Translations under genes and position numbers: made by a program
The notes under the pieces: model-generated
What the model was told of the DNA's origin: nothing
The model's database searches: none
Seen by the model: only the letters and a program-made list of their open reading frames with translations
Assembly (NCBI GenBank): GCA_020465985.1
Contig: JAANYP010004387.1
Coordinates: forward strand, 434,001-498,000
Direction of reading: 5' to 3'
DNA length: 64,000 nucleotides
DNA from: Centrapalus pauciflorus
Taxonomy: Eukaryota; Streptophyta; Magnoliopsida; Asterales; Asteraceae
Part shown: piece by piece, positions 1-11,705 of the stretch
Layout of the letters: the number at the start of each line of letters is the position of its first letter
How positions within the stretch are numbered: the stretch's first letter is position 1

Positions 1-320
1 TTTATGTTTTTTACGATTTAGTCCATTCGTGTTATTTTTTCCTAAGAAAGTTTTTAATTTACTGTTTTCAATCCGGTTTTCGAAAAAGTTTTGTTTTTTT
101 TCATAATCAACCCTATCTTTTTCCACACAAAAAACCCAACATGTTTTCACTATTTTTCTCCGAACAGTCCACAAACTTGAAGACTTTTTTGAAAAAATAA
201 AAAAAATTCTAAAAATTACACACAAATATATTACTTAAGAATTCTATTGGTAAAAAATAACACTGATGGAATAAACCACAAAAATGTGAAAAACATGTTG
301 GTTTTTTTTATATTTCTAAA
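1..320. repeat. Degenerate foldback MITE copies (306-bp MITE family)
   Basis: Short AT-rich blocks resemble the arms of the better preserved 306-bp MITE at 4909-5214 and 42153-42458. Shared words include CAACATGTTTTCAC near 135-150 and its inverse, near GTGAAAAACATGTTGG, at 285-303. Ends and target duplication are not clean, so this is probably two overlapping decayed copies. Nothing coding is visible. Confidence 0.4.
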
Positions 321-1146
321 AACTATATAAATGCTATATGTTAATTAACATTTACTGTTCACCATTCTTTTGTGATTAATAGTAAATATCAAAAATCGTT
401 TGAAGTAAAGGCAATTAGTAAAGTTTGAAGTTCTTAGGCCACTGGGCCCACTAAGTTGTTTATGTCATTTAGCAGTTTTGTATTACATTGGGAGCTTAGT
501 AGTTGTTTGTAATATTTTATGATGTAATAGCAATTAGTAAAGACTTGTATTATCTTTTAAATTTTTTCATTACAACTCAGTAATATTTTAATGAATTTGG
601 GTAATAAAAACAACAAATATAAATTACATATGTATATAATATTTTTATATATTTTTCGTAGGTGTCACTAAAAAAATATCATAGGTATCACTCGAGTTTT
701 GTTACATATGTAACTCAGTATTTTAAAATTTTATCGGTGTCAACTGACACCCATGATAATACTATAGGTCCGCCCCTGATTTGACTGCAACTTTAACTTT
801 TTTTGTTAAAAGAAACAAGAATTGAAATTGATGATTAGTTAAAAAAATCTTTTATGCAGTTTATTATAATTAAAATTCAGAATCTATGAAACTTATATAC
901 AGAGACACACATAAACAAACGCAGACATACACAAATAAGTACGCTATTTTAAATAAATTAATTTTTATTCATTACTGTAATATATTTAGAAAAAAATTAA
1001 ATAAAATTTATCAGTCCATATTAGTTATCTATGATTTCATATAATATTTATAAAACAAAAAGTCTTAAATTTGAACAAACTCAATTCGTAATAAAAAAAA
1101 TAAAAGTTAAATATTAAAATAATTACATATTATATTTAAAAATAAA
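321..1146. other. AT-rich intergenic DNA with a transposon end
   Basis: No gene is visible. Around 655-780 there is a block ending in GGTCCGCCCCTGA. Read on the other strand it begins CAGGGGCGGACC, a type of terminus common on plant hAT-like elements. The partner end was not found, so it is treated as a remnant. Confidence 0.35.
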
Positions 1147-2110
1147 TCTATATCTATATATTATAATAGAAGAGAACATCCATTTGCCACAAAAACATCC
1201 TCTCAATTAATTATCTTTTAATTTTCCTGCTCTTTTTCCTAATTTAGAACTATTCCATAATAAATTTAATTAATTTAACAAATATATATAAATAACCTTT
1301 TATCTATTTCCTAATTTATTTCCTTACATTAATCACTTCAATTTATTATATTAAAAGAACCAATAGGTTGCTAATAAGTAAAACATATATATTGTCTTTA
1401 AATTTAAAACACACATATTATACTTTTAATAATTTTGTATAATTGATATCTTAAAACAAATATTTATTTATTAATATAACATATTTTTTTAGTTAAATTA
1501 TATTAAGTATAAAATGTTGACAAATTATATACAATTATTCATTCATATATTTCATATGTTTTCATTCATAAATATTCTACAAAAATATTTATTTTAAAAT
1601 TTAAACTAATTTATAAAATTTAAAAATCTACTTTTATTCTTAAAATTTTCTATTATTATTACTTATTAGTAGCAATTATAATAAATTATCAATTCTTTTT
1701 TTATCAGTTCTAAAAAATCTGAATGAAAATATGAAATGATATAAATAGTACACTTAATAATCTAATATATATATTAATTAAAAAAAAAACATCTCATGCC
1801 ACGTATCACTAAATCATCTCTCTAAATTTATGATTTTTGACTTTTTTTCATAATTAGATTTCTAATATTACTAATTCATTATTAAAAGAAAATATGAAAT
1901 CTAATTCAAACACTTTCATATTTAATCCATGTAATTTAAAAAAGAAATATTTTAAACATTTTAATACTAATCTAAATTTACTTTTAAGATAAAAAATTGA
2001 TAATTTGATTAAATTTTAATTAAAACTTATAAATTTATTATCTTACAAATATGATTTATTTTAGGTACACAAAATCAATTATAATCCATTAATTGTAATT
2101 TGAGGATTCA
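1147..2110 (+). mobile_element. Helitron remnants, non-autonomous (two 5'-like ends)
   Basis: A Helitron-like 5' start (TCTATATCTATATATTATAA) lies at 1147. A second block from about 1770 to 2030 matches the 5' domain of the minus-strand Helitron at 41924-43057, including the run CACTTTCATATTTAATCCAT. No CTRRT 3' end with a hairpin was found for either, so boundaries are uncertain and both are probably truncated. Confidence 0.4.
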
Positions 2111-3658
2111 TGTTTATTTATTTATGATATATCCAGCGGTCATTGAGAAAATAAAATTTTGTAATTGTACGTTAAGTAATTTAATTAACGGTAGTTTATG
2201 TTACTTTTTATAAACTGGATTTAGATTACATATTTGAGTTTTTCTTATTTAGAAAAAACTAATTGATCTTATTGTATTTATAATATTTCGAATTTTAATC
2301 CTAGGTTTCGGTTTTTAACAAAACCGAACCAATACTCATAATATTTCGAATTTTAATCAAGAAATTACCTTGTATTTTTGTAGATTCTTGTTCTTTGATG
2401 TTGCTTGTAGCTTCTTCTTTGATTTAAAACCTCAATTGATTGCAAATTTAATTATCTCTTTGAGAAATTTGCAAAGAAGCCGTAGCTTAGAGAGAGAAAG
2501 AACAGAGAGAGAGAGAGAGTGTGTGATTTTTAATTGTGTGATAATGACATTTAAGTCATTAATTTTTTTTAATAAATGTAACTTAGTTATATTTGCAATT
2601 TAACCCCCTACACTTTTGTATAATACATCTTTTAATTTTTATCATCCAAATAATTTAAAACATTTATATCATATTTAACTCAATTAATTAAATTTCATTA
2701 ATTAATTAAATTATAAATTCAATAATGTAATAAAATTACATTATTAGCTCAAAATCAAATATTACATGTTTAGCCAAAAGCTAGGTTGTTACATAAATGA
2801 TCCTTGATTTCACTAATTACTCAGTTTTGATCAATCGTCTATTAGTCAACCGTTAATTTTTTATAAAAGACACTTTTGCCCATTTGATTTTGGTTCCTCG
2901 AATATGCAATTAATTACGTATATGATTCTTGATAATTATTTAATTACATTAGCGTTATTACTGTTTTTGTTTTATTCTATATTTTACATGTTTAATAACT
3001 TGATTAAATTACATAAATGGTCCGTCTGGTTTGACTCAAATCTTGAATATGATCCCTAAACTTTCGTATTTACTTGCGAATTTGGTGCCTCCAAAAATTA
3101 TTTTTTAAATAATGATGATTTGCTCCCAAAGACATTTATTCATTCGTTTCATTTTTGGTCAATTACTAAATTTTTTGTTTTACATTTAATTAGTTAACTG
3201 ATAAATTCTAATTAATTTAGTCAATTATTAAATTATAACCTTATCGACAAATTTGTACTTCATTATTAATCAATTGGTTTTGATTTAATTTGTAAATATG
3301 TTATTTTACGTTTTAATACTTCATCATGTTCGTGTTAATATTTTTTCCTTTTCGTTGATATTCTTCGTTTTCGTATAACATCCTAAAATATTTTGTATTA
3401 AGTTAATATTCAAGATTCGGTAGTAGCTTTGTAACGATACATTATGTCTTCATTCTTTTTTCATTTTCATATTATATATTCAATGTACTTTTTAATTTAA
3501 TAAGTGTACAAAACAAATAATTTTAAAAGTCGCGAATCTTCCAAGTTCCAACGAAGAAAGTAATATACAAAGTTTATATTGTATTAAAAACTTTTAAAAA
3601 TTTATATTGATAGATCATTTAATAATCATAAAAAAATATTGTATCATATATGTTAAAA
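2111..3658. other. AT-rich intergenic DNA, no gene seen
   Basis: The stretch is low-complexity AT-rich sequence. The only long open frame (2370-2603) runs through simple purine-rich sequence (GAGAGA repeats near 2491-2520) and has no recognisable domain. Nothing else can be supported. Confidence 0.5.
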
Positions 3659-4220
3659 GAGAAAATGACATCAAATAGCTCTGAACTTTCGACTTTGTAA
3701 ACATTTATGTAGTAACTTTTTTTTTTTTGCACATTTGGTAGTTAAAGTTTCAAAATTGTTCCAATTTGGTAGTTGGCGTACTTTTTAACCGGTTGCTTCT
3801 GGTTTCGATGCCTACGTGGACAATTTTTTAATGACGTGGCTACCCGTTTTTATATTATACCCGATTTTAATCTACGTGACAACCCGTTTTTTAAAATCAC
3901 CCGAGTTTATAACCGGGTTTAAAAAACGACGTTATAAACGCGAGTGACTTCTTAATTTCATACGGCGTTATAAACCCGGGTGATTCTTAAAAAACAGGTT
4001 GCCACGTAAATAAAACCGGGTGTAATATAAAAACGGGTAGCCATGGCATTAAAAAATTTTCCATGTAGGCATCGAAACCGGAAGCAACCGGTTAAAAGGT
4101 ACGCCAACTACCAAATTGTAACAATTTTGAAACCTTGACTACCAAATGTGCACAAAAAAAATTTCACTACATAAATGTGTTGAAAGTTGAAAGATCAGAG
4201 CTATTTGATGTCATTTTTCC
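3659..4220. mobile_element. Foldback MITE (562 bp), probably Mutator-like
   Basis: The element is an almost complete inverted repeat. The left end GAGAAAATGACATCAAATAG is mirrored by CTATTTGATGTCATTTTTCC at the right, and homology continues inward past the ACCCGGGT-type core near 3900-3990. The flanks ATGTTAAAA (3650-3658) and ATATTAAAA (4221-4229) match at 8 of 9 positions, as expected for a 9-bp Mutator-type target duplication. There is no coding capacity. Confidence 0.65.
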
Positions 4221-4459
4221 ATATTAAAATAATAAACTAGCAGGTGTGTTGAAAATAAATGACAACAAAAAATAATAAATAAAAACACTATCGACATACA
4301 TTAATTTTTAGATTAATTGACTGCTTATTATTATTATTATTATTTTATTCAGTTAAAATGTATATTGAATATATAACATGAAAGTAAATAGAGATCGGAC
4401 ACATAATGTATACACAACTACTATTAAATCCTCAATATTAATCTAATCTATATCTATAT

Positions 4460-5428
4460 TCTATATATATTAATAAAGCAAAATAACTATTGTCATGTGT
4501 CACTTCCTCGGCTCTCCAAAATTTCATTTTTCGGTCCATTTTCCTAATTTAACTATCTCAATTAACTCATCTAATTTATTTTAAATTATTAAATGAAAAC
4601 TTATATAATTAAATAATTTAAAATACTTCCTAATTTAACCTCAAATTTTACCTAAAATATTTTATCTAAAATGATCTAACTAATTTATAGTTTTTTTGTT
4701 TTTCTAAATTTTAAACTAAAAGTTACAATTTTAATGGTATATAGAATGTATCAATTTAAAATTCATTCTAATTCTTAAAATTTGTACCTTAATATTTATT
4801 TTAAAATTATGTTAACAATCGTAATCAATTTAAATTTTCATTCATAATCAGTTGAATCAAAAAAAGCAAAAACATTACAAAATTGATTTAGTTTTATTGT
4901 AATATAATGGGTTTGTTATGAAAAAAACCAACATGTTTTCATGATTTTTGCGTTTTCGTCCCTCCATGTTATTTTTTTTTCCATAAAAGTCCTCAAGATA
5001 ATTTTTTTTCTTTTTGATTTAGTGAAATTTGGATATTAGAACTGTTTTTTCAGTTTTTAAAAACCCGGTTCACAAATTATAACCCGAGGTCTAATCTTAA
5101 AATTTCACTAAACCAAAAAGAAAAAAACTAACTTGAGGTTTTTTATAAAAATAACATTGATGGACGAAAACACAAAAAACGTAAAAAACACATTCTTTTT
5201 TTCATAATAAACCCTAATATAATCTGTATTTCAAACATGTTCATATCTTCATATATATTTATTATAATAAGAACAAAAAAATTTATATTTAATATAACTT
5301 TAGTAATTTATTTGTTAATATTAAAATATTATTATTCTGTTATTTTTATAAAAACATTTTCAGTTATTATATTTAAAAATATATATTTCTTACATATGCC
5401 CCATGTGATACATGGCCAATAATCTAGT
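4460..5428 (+). mobile_element. Non-autonomous Helitron with nested MITE
   Basis: The 5' end is TCTATATATATTAATAAAGC at 4460 (a start a few bases earlier is possible). The 3' end has a perfect hairpin, CCATGT-GAT-ACATGG at 5401-5415, followed by a short spacer and CTAGT ending at 5428. TC at the 5' end, a subterminal hairpin and a CTRRT end are the defining Helitron features. A foldback MITE is inserted at 4909-5214. No RepHel protein is encoded, so it depends on helper elements. Confidence 0.7.
4909..5214. mobile_element. 306-bp foldback MITE with 9-bp TSD, inside a Helitron
   Basis: The terminal inverted repeats are long: GGGTTTGTTATGAAAAAAAC at the left and TTTTTTTCATAATAAACCC at the right, with arms reaching towards the centre near 5060. 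TAATATAAT is repeated exactly at 4900-4908 and 5215-5223. A 9-bp duplication points to a Mutator-like transposase. A second copy of exactly the same length is at 42153-42458. There is no coding content. Confidence 0.8.
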
Positions 5429-5589
5429 ATACAATATATTTTAAGGTGTTGTTACATGGAAACATAATATATGAACACGAACAAAAAAAATAAGAATATT
5501 AACACGTAAAATACAAACATGATAAATTGTTAAAATACTTTTAGCTACACTTTGTATAGTACAATGCCATAAAGGAGTAGGAAAAAGAT

Positions 5590-5765
5590 ATAATAAGTTT
5601 TTTTTTTAACAACTAGTATTTTAGTGGTTAATGGTTAACATTTTTTTTATTATACACATCGAGGGTGAGGACTAAACCATACATCTCCACCTAAGGGAAA
5701 ACGTCTTTAACAAAACTCGAACTCGAGACCTAAAGGTGGTGATCTATGTCAAGTGGTTAGATATA
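5590..5765 (-). mobile_element. tRNA-derived SINE remnant
   Basis: A poly-T run near 5600 would be the A-rich tail of a minus-strand element. Downstream sequence (GAGGGTGAGGACTAAACC, CTCCACCTAAGG and a GAACTCGAGAC block) closely resembles the element at 22216-22365, whose minus strand carries a GGTTCGAGCC box B. AAGTGGTTAGA at the right end fits the tRNA-like head. It is degenerate. Confidence 0.5.
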
Positions 5766-6688
5766 ATAAGTTAAAAGTGACATAATTATAAAAAATGTAT
5801 TATTTAATAACATAAACATTTATAATTATTCATTTTTATAATATATAAGGAGTAGACAATTTAATTAATCAGTAATAGAAATTTATAGATTTGAACTTTT
5901 TAAATTTTGTTCCATATATAAATGAATAATTAAATTCATTGATGAACATTAAAAACCATCAATGAAATTTAATGGTGAATATGTCATATAATTCATTCAT
6001 GAATCTAATTAAAGTCATCAATGAATATACACTATTCGTTCATGAATCTTTATTTTCGTTGGCAAATCTATCAAATATATGATGGTTCATGAATCTTTAT
6101 TTTCGGTAGTAAACTTAAAGAAAAAGGTGTCCTGACTATTCTCAAATTAATGAGTATAAAATGTTTGAATGTATTTTTTTTAAAAGGTAATTAATTAAAT
6201 TGATGATGTTTTTATACTTGATTTGTAGCACAATGAAATTAATTAAGCCGATTCGCTTCAACAAACATTTCAATATATGATTGATTGTTTTATTTTATTA
6301 TTATAACATTTGATATATTATGTTGGGTTTTATATAAATTTAAATATATCATTATGATCACATTTGTTTATCTATATGTGGATATAAACTTTATTAAAAT
6401 TCAAACAATTCTTGAATTAACAAAACTTTCAATAACTACATTGCATACAATTGATCACTTATTTATTATTTTTTATACATTAAAACGAAAATTCTGTTCT
6501 TATTACAACTTTGTATATTGCTTCACTATTTTAAAAGTGGAACAGTCTGCCTCACATGTCTAAGTTATCATTATATTTAATTTTTAACTATTTTATTTAT
6601 ATGTTATAACTTTTAATATATCATGTTTTATGAAAATTCGAATGTATCGTTATGGTACATTGTGTTATCTACATTCCATCATAAACAC
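5766..6688. other. AT-rich intergenic DNA with short direct repeats
   Basis: No gene is visible. Between 5930 and 6100, related phrases (CATCAATGAA, TTCATGAATCTTTATTTTCG and similar) recur several times, which suggests local tandem duplication. The open frame at 6285-6563 is low-complexity and hydrophobic only because of AT bias. Confidence 0.4.
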
Positions 6689-6689
6689 A

Positions 6690-7240
6690 AGGGATAATGA
6701 CATATAAGAGGTGTACTTTCATTTTCGTTTCAATTTAAACGCTTTACTTTCTTTTTATTACATTTGGTAGTTACATTTTTCATTCTGTTCCCATTTATTA
6801 GTTATACTTTTTTTTTCTATTTGGTAATTATATTTTTTTCTTTTGTTCTTCATAAATATTTTTTAACTTACAAATGATGTACAACTGGTAAACGTCTTTG
6901 CATAACTATTTTATATTGATATTTTAAAGATTAAGAAAGTGCAAAACTCGAGACTTGCTCGGTAAACCGAATTACCAAGATTAACAAGGGATAATGATCT
7001 AGTCTTGCAGTTCTCTAATTTTTATAATATCAATATAAAATATTTGCATAGAGATTTTTACCAGTTGTATAATTTTTATAAGTTAAATAACATTTTTGGA
7101 GGCAAGAAAAAATAATAATTACCTAATGGAAACAAAAATAAAATATAACTATCAAATGGAAACAAAAAAATGGAACTACTATAAAAACAAAAAAAAGTAC
7201 GTCGCATAAATGGAAACAAAAATGAAAGTAGTATATATTT
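6690..7240. mobile_element. Foldback element of about 550 bp
   Basis: The left arm contains GTACTTTCATTTTCGTTTC and the right arm its inverse, GAAACAAAAATGAAAGTAGT. A second inverted pair lies further in: ACAACTGGTAAACGTC near 6891 against the complement of TTTTTACCAGTTGTAT near 7057-7072. There is no coding capacity. The target duplication was not resolved. Confidence 0.5.
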
Positions 7241-7621
7241 GACTTGTTTAGTCGGTCATTAACTAGTAAACAGTTCAAAGATTTAAACAGTAAGAGGAAA
7301 AGTCTAGTGACTTAATCGCTAAATGAGAAAAAAAATTGGTTTTCTGAATATACAATTATTCGATAACTAATTGGTTTACCGGCTTAACAAGTACCAAATA
7401 AAAAATATATAGTTTGAATAAGACAAAATTGTCCAGAGACTTAAACAGTCAAAAAAAAAAGTTGAAGGACTTAATCGTAAAATATAGAAAGAAAAATGGT
7501 TTTTTTTTTCAATATTAACCCTAATTCTTCTGTATATAAGAATGCTCATATGAAACAGAAGTAGTCACACACAAGCTTTTGCATTCTATAATTGCTCTGC
7601 TTCTCAAATCTAATCCTTGTG

Positions 7622-8513
7622 ATGTCGAGGAACATAGCAAAGCTTGAATACATCGCCGATGACAATGCAAGGACAACCTCCTTTATGGAAAGGATGCTTA
7701 ACTTTATGAAGAAGATGAAGGAGGTATTATGCAGTTTTTGTGATGTTAAAGCATATATCCTCATACATAGCCAATACTAGCCTCATCAACTTGAGTCGTG
7801 GACCAACAACAATGGTGTCCAAAACTTGGTTGAAACGTTGCCGATGTCTAACATCGAGCAAAACGAAATGATGCTTAATCAGGAGGAGTACATCGAGATA
7901 TTAATCAGCATAGAAGAGGAGAAACTCAAGAAGCATAAGAGGGAGAACCGAGAGAAATACATGAGGACGGTGAAGTCAGAATGCTTTGCTGACCGGAGCT
8001 TACTAGCAGGGGTGGCTTTTAGGGTGTGCGAGAGGCTCGACCGCACAAGGCCCCTTATTTCGTGGGGCCTCACGTTTATAGACATATATAAGTTGTGCAT
8101 CAGTGCGTTAAACTGGAATTCATATCAAATTCAATTTGATTCGTACTATTTATTTTAATTTCTCACTAATCGGTTTTTTTGTTATTCACGAACTCGACTT
8201 TACGTCTTTTCCTATTAAAGTTGAGTCTCAAAATGCCTAATTTACTATTTAAAAATACTTAATGGACTACGTTGTAATCACAAGCACAGGGCCTCTAAAA
8301 TCCATGAGACGGCCCTGCTTACTAGGTAAGTTGAACAGACAGGATTTGAAGGATCTTGTGTTATTGGCTGATAATAATATCTCAGAAATTGACAAGAGGT
8401 TGGAGTTTCTCAAGAGTCGGGCTCCTACGGCTGAAGCTACAACTAATGGCTCTATGGGGGCAGAAGGAGCGGCTATAGGAGGCTATGTACCGGCAATAGA
8501 GAAACTTAATTGA
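7622..8513 (+). pseudogene. Type I (M-gamma, AGL80-like) MADS-box pseudogene
   Basis: The frame starting at ATG 7622 reads as a decayed MADS domain (MSRNIAKLEYIADDNAR, then FMKKMKEVLCSFCDVKAY). It continues in the same frame, through a single TAG at 7778-7780, into the region after the domain that is typical of AGL80-type proteins (WTNNNGVQN, LNQEEYI, KRENREKYMRTV). The frame is then split by a hAT MITE at 8007-8317. Removing the MITE and one target-duplication copy leaves the frame continuous to TGA at 8511-8513. Many basic DNA-contact residues of the domain are already lost, so function had probably decayed. In the family these factors act in the central cell and endosperm. No intron is seen, as usual for type I genes. 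Confidence 0.8.
8007..8317. mobile_element. hAT-type MITE (311 bp) inside the MADS pseudogene
   Basis: The ends are CAGGGGTGGC at the left and GGCCCTG at the right (the complement starts CAGGGCC). CTTACTAG is exactly repeated at 7999-8006 and 8318-8325. An 8-bp duplication with CAGGG-type termini is the mark of hAT transposition. The perfect duplication suggests the insertion is fairly recent. It carries no transposase. Confidence 0.85.
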
Positions 8514-10285
8514 AGCTTTGGATGGGGAAAAATTGATGATGATCCTAATCCTTTAGGGTTTAGGTGCATCTTTCTCCAAAACAAACTAAACATCTTGCCT
8601 TAATTTTTTGAATAATTTTGATGAGAGAAACTTGTTTCTTCAACGATATCAATTGTCGTTCATTTTTGTTTGCTTTTCTTTTATCAATGTCGATGTCGTC
8701 ATTGTTTTAATAATTGATTGATTAGATCTTTTGGGAATCTAATGTTGTTGCGATTCAGAGTGTGTCTGTTTTTAACATATATGCGTTAAATCATTTTGGA
8801 ATAAAAACTAAATTATAGTTCAAACCGAATTCGCATTAATGGTTTGGCATATTATAGAACTTTTAACTCTTTGATCGAATAAAATGTATTAAATTGTGTA
8901 TATACATATATTCATGGAACAAAAGGTTTGAGAAATGGTCTAAATCATGTCATAAAAGGGCCATGTTCTTGGTAATATAATGCAGCATAGAATAATGATA
9001 GAATATAATTTCCCTATGTATTTCATTGATCAACCTTTAAATATAAAGATTTACAAGGCTGTAAAGTGCCATGTTTGTTATCCATTAACTATCTCATGTC
9101 TATACACAATTGGGATAACATTAATAAGATAATTATTTTACATATATTTGACATAAGATTGAAGGAGGACGAATGTTAAGACTATCTTAGGGGGGTGTTT
9201 GTTTACTTCTTTAATGGAATCATTAAAAATTCATTCAAAGGTAAAATGACCTCTTAATGATTTCATTAAGAGGTAAACAAACATGGTCTTAGTAATATAC
9301 GGGGGAACGCTTTAGCGAAAGGTTAACAATTTGATAGCGTGAGGGTATGTGTAAAATGCAAACTTGACCTCGGACGAATTGTCAATTAAGTGAGATATCA
9401 TTCAAATATTTTAGTGGATTGATATTGATCGAGCAAAATCTAATTTGTCAATTGAGATATGAGTTTGGTCTTCGACACATTTATTTTCATACGAAATTTT
9501 TTATAGAATCCACGTGATTAAAACCTAATGGCCAAATTGACAAAAAAGTGAAATAATTTGGTTTTTGTTAAAAAAAAAATATCTTAAACTAAAATGTCAC
9601 ATCATTTTATTTTTTGAAAAGTTGTTTTCATTCCAAAACAAATTGTCATTCTTTGATTGCCTAAAGATTGGAGACCCTTCCAAGAACATACAGGGATGAG
9701 ATTACGAAAACAAGAACAAAAGGACACCATGGTTTTGGGTAGTTAGAGAGGCCGCCAGAGAAGGTTTCGTCATGGTTTTAAAGGGGTGGGGAAGGAGAGA
9801 AAATTTTTTTTAATTTTACAGTAGCTAGGGCGGTGATAACGGTAGAGATGGTGTTATTGCCCTAATTGTACTTCTATTATCAATGCAACCATACATCAAC
9901 CCTTTGTAGTCAGCAATTCTATCTGTGGCTTCCTCAAACTCGTTTTCCCCAATTCTATCGGTGGCTTCCTCGATGAATAGGAAAACACTAACCTAGTGGG
10001 CTGGTCGTCGTTTTCGGGAGGGTTCAATCGCTTGAGAATGGTTGTTTTCACGATGATCACAAAAAGGTAAAGTCGAAAATACAAAGGGTCACTGATAAGT
10101 TATTAATAATATTATTATTTTTGCAATGGCATGTGATGGTAAAAAGGTCGCATCTTTGAAATAATATTACGAGAGGTAAAAAAATACATAAATTGAAAAC
10201 ATCTTTCTAATTAGATATAGAATATTTTTGTAGCGTAAAATTTATAATTTTTATGGTACCATCCATGGATAAATTGTATGATGAT
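8514..10285. other. Intergenic DNA with a short MITE
   Basis: No gene is recognised. At about 9187-9298 a short inverted repeat (GTGTTTGTTTACTTCTTTAA against CATTAAGAGGTAAACAAACA) forms a foldback of roughly 105 bp, consistent with a small MITE. The open frame at 9896-10084 (-) has a short internal near-repeat but no known domain and is not called. Confidence 0.4.
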
Positions 10286-10690
10286 CACTACTACAATCAG
10301 GATATTTTGTGACGCACATATCTGTAGCAAATGCTCATTTGCGACGTATTTGCCACGGAATATGTCGGACCAAAAAGCTTCGTCGTAAATGCATTTGCGA
10401 TGGATTTTTGCATCTAATTTGCGTCGGCCAGTAGTTGCAATAGATTTGTGTCGGACAATAGTTGCGTCAGATTAGCGCCAAGTATTTTTTGCTACAAACG
10501 TCGGACATTCTTACGATAGATTTGCGACAGATTTGCGTTGTATTTTTGTGACAGATTTGTGATGGCTTCTGTCACAAATTCATCGTAGATTCACTTTGAT
10601 TTAATGGTCAAATCTATAACAAATCCGTCACACATTCACTATAATCTATTAGTCAATTCCAGTCGCAAATCCGTCGCAAATTATGGAAAA
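10286..10690. mobile_element. One end of a CACTA (En/Spm) element
   Basis: The block begins with CACTACTACAATCAGG, a typical CACTA terminus. About 400 bp follow in which short motifs such as TTTGCGACG, TGCGATGGATTT and GTCGCAAAT recur in both orientations, as in the subterminal transposase-binding regions of this superfamily. No second CACTA end was found nearby, so this is either a solitary end or a truncated element. Confidence 0.6.
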
Positions 10691-10857
10691 AAAATTTCCT
10701 GCATTTTTCGTTTTTCCATTTAACCACTTTTTTTGTAAACAAAATATCACAATATTTAAAAATATAAAATCTTTAAAATACTAAATCAAACATTTAAAAT
10801 ACTAAATAGCATAATATATTACAAGTTAATATTTCAATATTTAGTCAATAAGATCCA

Positions 10858-11330
10858 AAAACTTGTTTCTCACTTTAAGCTATAAATAAGTCTATACCAC
10901 TTGAATTTAAAAAGGGATTTAAATGATAACCAAAGAAAATTAAGATCGAAAATTTATACAATTGAGGGAGTATATATAATAGATTTAAGGGGTGTTTGGA
11001 TTTGAGTTGAAAAAAATGTTGCAAGCATTTTGCAAATGATAATCAGAAAATAGTTGTAACAAAAAACACTACAAAAAATTTTAGTGTTTGGTTTTGCTTT
11101 GCTGTTTAATTACTATTACAATTAATTATCAAATATATGGAGCTGACCGTTTTATATCTAATTAAAAAAGAGTTAGAATATTTATGTTTATAGGGTGCTG
11201 AGGATGAATTAAAGCACACAGTGAGTGTTGTGTTGCGTCCGGTGAGCGTGGCATTTCAACTGATTCCACCGGAGGATCGAGTTTTCACAAGCGATGCGCG
11301 TGACAGTGATCCAATGGTGAGTTTTTTTAA
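10858..11330 (+). pseudogene. Truncated duplicate of the aleurain gene (intron 3 piece and exon 6)
   Basis: Two blocks match the intact protease gene downstream. Around 10870-10975 resembles intron 3 near 15445-15545 (shared AAGCTATAAATAAGTCTATA). 11194-11316 resembles exon 6 (16221-16352), sharing GGTGCTGAGGATGAATTAAA, GTTTTCACAAGCGATG and the splice junctions on both sides. The pseudo-exon has small indels that shift the frame and has lost the stretch coding FRLYT. Exons 4 and 5 are missing, and a GTTTGGATTTG-type MITE (about 10985-11120) lies between the blocks. It is non-functional. Confidence 0.75.
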
Positions 11331-11705
11331 TGTCTATTTTGGTTTCAACACGCTTATATGTACCCTTTTTCCCAATCTAATTAGCAACTCCTAAAACTAA
11401 TAAAAACGTTTGAGGCTGATTAGTTTATGTCTTTGTCTTAATTAGTTAATTGTTGGCTTTTTAAACAACAATGCTTTTGTTATCATTTTGATCTTTTAGC
11501 GTTATTTTTTTTATCATTTTAGTTCAGATACTATTTTTTTCTTATTAAACTATGAAAGTTTATCATCAATAACATGCTATTCAGGTTAAAAAAAACATGA
11601 CGTCACATTTTAGTTTAAGGTTCACGTTGAAAAAAAAAATCATGTTTTCAGCATTTTACCAGTTTAGGCTCTAAGACAATTTAATCTACACTAAATCCCT
11701 TATAG

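Noticed and set aside
5590..5765. Possible functional tRNA gene (box A/B-like sequence)
   Set aside because: No cloverleaf can be folded, and an A-rich tail and a second copy at 22216 indicate a SINE.
6285..6563. 92-codon hydrophobic open frame
   Set aside because: Composition follows local AT bias. There is no conserved motif or gene-like context.
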